Positions 61,479-64,000 of a stretch of DNA of 64,000 bases are shown here, piece after piece (position 1 is the stretch's first letter; the number at the start of each line of letters is the position of its first letter). The notes under the pieces were generated by a model that saw nothing but the letters and a program-made list of their open reading frames with translations, was not told the DNA's origin and ran no database searches. A program made the position numbers and the translations under genes. Source of the stretch: Stercorarius parasiticus (lineage: Eukaryota > Chordata > Aves > Charadriiformes > Stercorariidae); assembly GCA_013396915.1 (NCBI GenBank), contig VWZL01002825.1:527327-591326 (forward strand), in the 5' to 3' direction.

Positions 61479-64000
61479 TTCTCCATTTATCCTCTCTTGT
61501 CAGCTAGAACATTTCTGACGGGGCTTTTAATATTCCTATAGAGACCAGGACATGGAGTTCAAATGCCAGTGTAGGTTCCAAAGCTCATTCTTAATTAGAG
61601 ATTAATTCTGAATTGGTTATTTCTGTTAGCAATTAAATTAGACCAGGTTTTACTAGGTTTCTAAATAAATGGGAACGCTTAGAACTGAGTGCAGGGCTAG
61701 GCATCCTTCACCAAAGTGATGTGTATGTTTTCTTATCATAGTAATGACAGTAATGAAGAAAATGATGTGAGATAAATAACAGAAATGGCTCAAGAGTCAG
61801 TGTCAAACTTTACCTCAAGAAGTAAGAAGGAAGCATTCTTTCATTAAGATAGTTTCAGGAATTAAAAAGTATCATTTGGTGAAACTTGAGCTTTGAGGAT
61901 TGCTCAGCCTGGTTGCAGACGACTGCTGATGAACGAGCTTTTACGGCTCTCAATGATCTATGGGAGTTATATTACCTGGGCAAAACTTTCTTCTTTGCCT
62001 CTTTGGAAGCACCTCATTTGAACCTTCCACTGCTGTATTCTGCCTTCGAAAGAAAAATGGAAGAACTGTTCCTAGCTCATCTGGTTCTAAAGATTTGGAA
62101 AAACTGTATCAGTGCTGGATAACACTTCAGCCTTCTGTTTTTTCTGCCACGGGCTCAAAACCACTTTACAAATTAAAATCATATTGTGAAAGAAGGGATC
62201 AAATCTCACATTTCAGAATGCAAGGAAAGGGCCTCTGGCTGTAAGTCAAAGGTTGAGGGACATCCCGGCTCCCCTTACTTTGGAGGAAGCTTCGTCCTCA
62301 AGGGACACTGTTTCAGGTGTGCACTTTTTCTGCAGCAAATCTGTGAATTGGAATACCTGAATCTGACCTGCAAACCTCAGTGTTAATTCTGGAGATAATA
62401 CCGAACACAGATCATTTATTTGGCCGCACCAGCCAAAAGTGCACTTTTCTATAGGAAATGTCTCTGTTTTCTGAACCGAATGCAAACTTTACTAATATTC
62501 CTGAAAGCCCTCCTTAGACTGATGGTAACAGTAAACTTCCCACCTTGCAATTCCAGGAATAGAGCCGCTGAGGTTTTCCTGTACCAGCTCCAAAGGGCCA
62601 AGACAAACCCTAGTGCTGGTGGTTCCTCCAAAATACTTCAGTAAGAATAGGATGTTTCCATCCACCACTGTATATTGACTCTTGCTATGCTTCTGACCTT
62701 AAATCATTTGATGACATCACATTGTCACTTTGAATCCATGTACAAATAAGCCGTATTTCCATTAGGGAACATAAAATGGTCCGTTTTGACTCACTCTGCA
62801 AACTGTTTATGGGCTACTTGCAGCTTTCAGGATTTTTACAAGAGAACATCCACTGTTCATTTCCTGGCTCGGCTCCAACTGGACATGTTAACTTTGCCTA
62901 ATTTCCAAGACATTTGGTGGGAAGGCTTCATAATAGAAGCATGTTTTTCCACCAGGGAACTTAGACCACTTTTTTAAAGTCTATTTTTCCCAGACAAATT
63001 AAACCTACTTTTTATGAGCTTCTTCTAAAGGGTAGAACAGTAGCTCGCCTTGTTAGATATTAGTGCTTCTGTTCGGAAGGGTGATCGTGTAACTGCAGGG
63101 CCTCAGTATTTTACACTTTCTGGAGTTCATTAACCAGAGGCTTCTGTATTTGAACCTGTAACGTTTTAGCTGGACGAGACCCAGAAAGCGAAATCAATCC
63201 AGTCCCGTAGCACAGAACTAATTGTCATCATATCCAAATGTGCAAATATACAAGGAGTATATAGGAACAGAGGCAGGGGAAAATTGAGGGCTTTATATTT
63301 TAGGGTATTATGTTGCTGAAAAGTTTTTACATGCTTCCTCACGGACATAAAACACAAAATTGAAAATATGTTTCCTATATCAAAATATCTATACCAAATT
63401 GAGTGGTTTTATATACCTACATTCATCTAATCAAATGCTTTCCGCTGAAGTCATATATTTGACCACATCTTGGGCTGGGCAGGAGCTGGAGGAGATTTCT
63501 CTTCTTGTCAAAGCTTGTAACGTCACCAGATAATTCAAGAAAAGAGGCACCTTTTCCCAGCTCAGGCACGGGAGGAGAAGGTGACACTGTGACCCAGCTC
63601 CTCCTCTTCGAGAAATTAGAGACTCTCTAAATATTAATAATAAACAATCCTCGATGAACGTATTAAGGAATACGATGGTATCTGGCCAGAAGGGCCGTGT
63701 GTTGGGGAGGTCCGTGAGCCACTGGTGCTCCACTTCCCCGGTCCTGTATCCCAAATGTGATTTTTTGCAAGGAGTTTTGTACCTCGAGGGCTCTGAGGTC
63801 TCCTGCCTCCTGGTCCTGGGCCGGCAGCAAGGGGAAGCTCAAAGCCAGTCTCAGTACTGACTTGCGGAGCGCTAGCTAATATCTATCAGAACCTTTTAAC
63901 TTCATATAAAGCCTTCCGTAGTCTTTCAATGACATTGAAGAGTGGAATCTCCTTCCAGCGACAATATTATTTTAGCCATTATCTGGCATGGCAGAAGAAA

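Larger units (their letters stand above)
55660..64000. other. Gene-poor stretch to window end
   Basis: No gene supported. Listed items are a short tandem duplication and a palindrome. T/A homopolymers occur at 57240-57250 and elsewhere. Frames of up to 124 codons (57645-58019 minus) show no domains. The interval 61020-61080 is AT-rich with ATCAAT and AATGATGATT cores. The window ends without a recognised exon. Confidence 0.5.

Noticed and set aside
1..64000. CRISPR arrays, operons, integrons or phage elements
   Set aside because: The CR1 tails and overall composition are vertebrate. There are no regularly spaced repeats or dense coding.
1..64000. Endogenous retrovirus or intact LTR element
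   Set aside because: No paired long terminal repeats, primer-binding site or recognisable retroviral frame was seen, though old solo LTRs could escape reading by eye.

Overview
This window looks like ordinary nuclear DNA from a bird. The best evidence is a reverse-oriented CR1 retrotransposon 3' end at 3911-4030, which carries the pattern typical of avian CR1 tails (a TAGAATCATAGAATCG-type start, then GGTTGGAAAAGACC and TTTAAGATCATC). A second, more decayed CR1 tail lies at about 33771-33845. The rest fits: AT-leaning DNA, very few interspersed repeats, short microsatellites and rare sharply bounded CpG clusters. There is no dense coding, no operon structure and no prokaryotic signal. The species and the chromosomal locus cannot be named from the sequence alone. 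Two single-base ambiguities (N) lie at 33999 and 50362.

I recognise no protein-coding gene, tRNA, rRNA or known small RNA. Open frames longer than 60 codons occur on both strands, but none carries a domain I recognise and most look like chance frames. The window is best read as intergenic DNA or the interior of a very large intron. Some segments could still be exons: 10875-11005, 18799-18921 and 44804-44897 are bounded by consensus-like splice signals, and 33851-33979 (minus strand) is a short frame with a strong Kozak context inside a CpG island. All four are weak inferences.

Layout. 1-6738: AT-rich DNA with an 80-bp tandem duplication (1251-1410) and the clear CR1 tail. 6739-6895: an isolated CpG-rich block. 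6896-24585: gene-poor DNA with a possible exon at 10875-11005, another at 18799-18921, and a TAAT-rich candidate conserved element at 15181-15365. 24586-24903: a possible enhancer with a perfect DR1 nuclear-receptor site, followed by an alternating purine-pyrimidine tract. 24904-33770: gene-poor. 33771-34925: the strongest regulatory candidate, with a CR1 tail, a two-part CpG island, a hairpin and a satellite CpG block. 34926-55427: gene-poor, with short duplications, homeodomain-type motifs, a possible exon at 44804-44897 and a minor CpG cluster. 55428-55659: a third CpG cluster that ends in an acceptor-like polypyrimidine tract. 55660-64000: gene-poor.

No genes could be shown to work together. 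If the window has a function it is probably cis-regulatory, centred on the 33.9-34.9 kb island and the DR1/TAATTA cluster near 24.7 kb. Enhancer, promoter and exon calls are inference; the motifs, duplications, palindromes and composition shifts are read directly from the bases.
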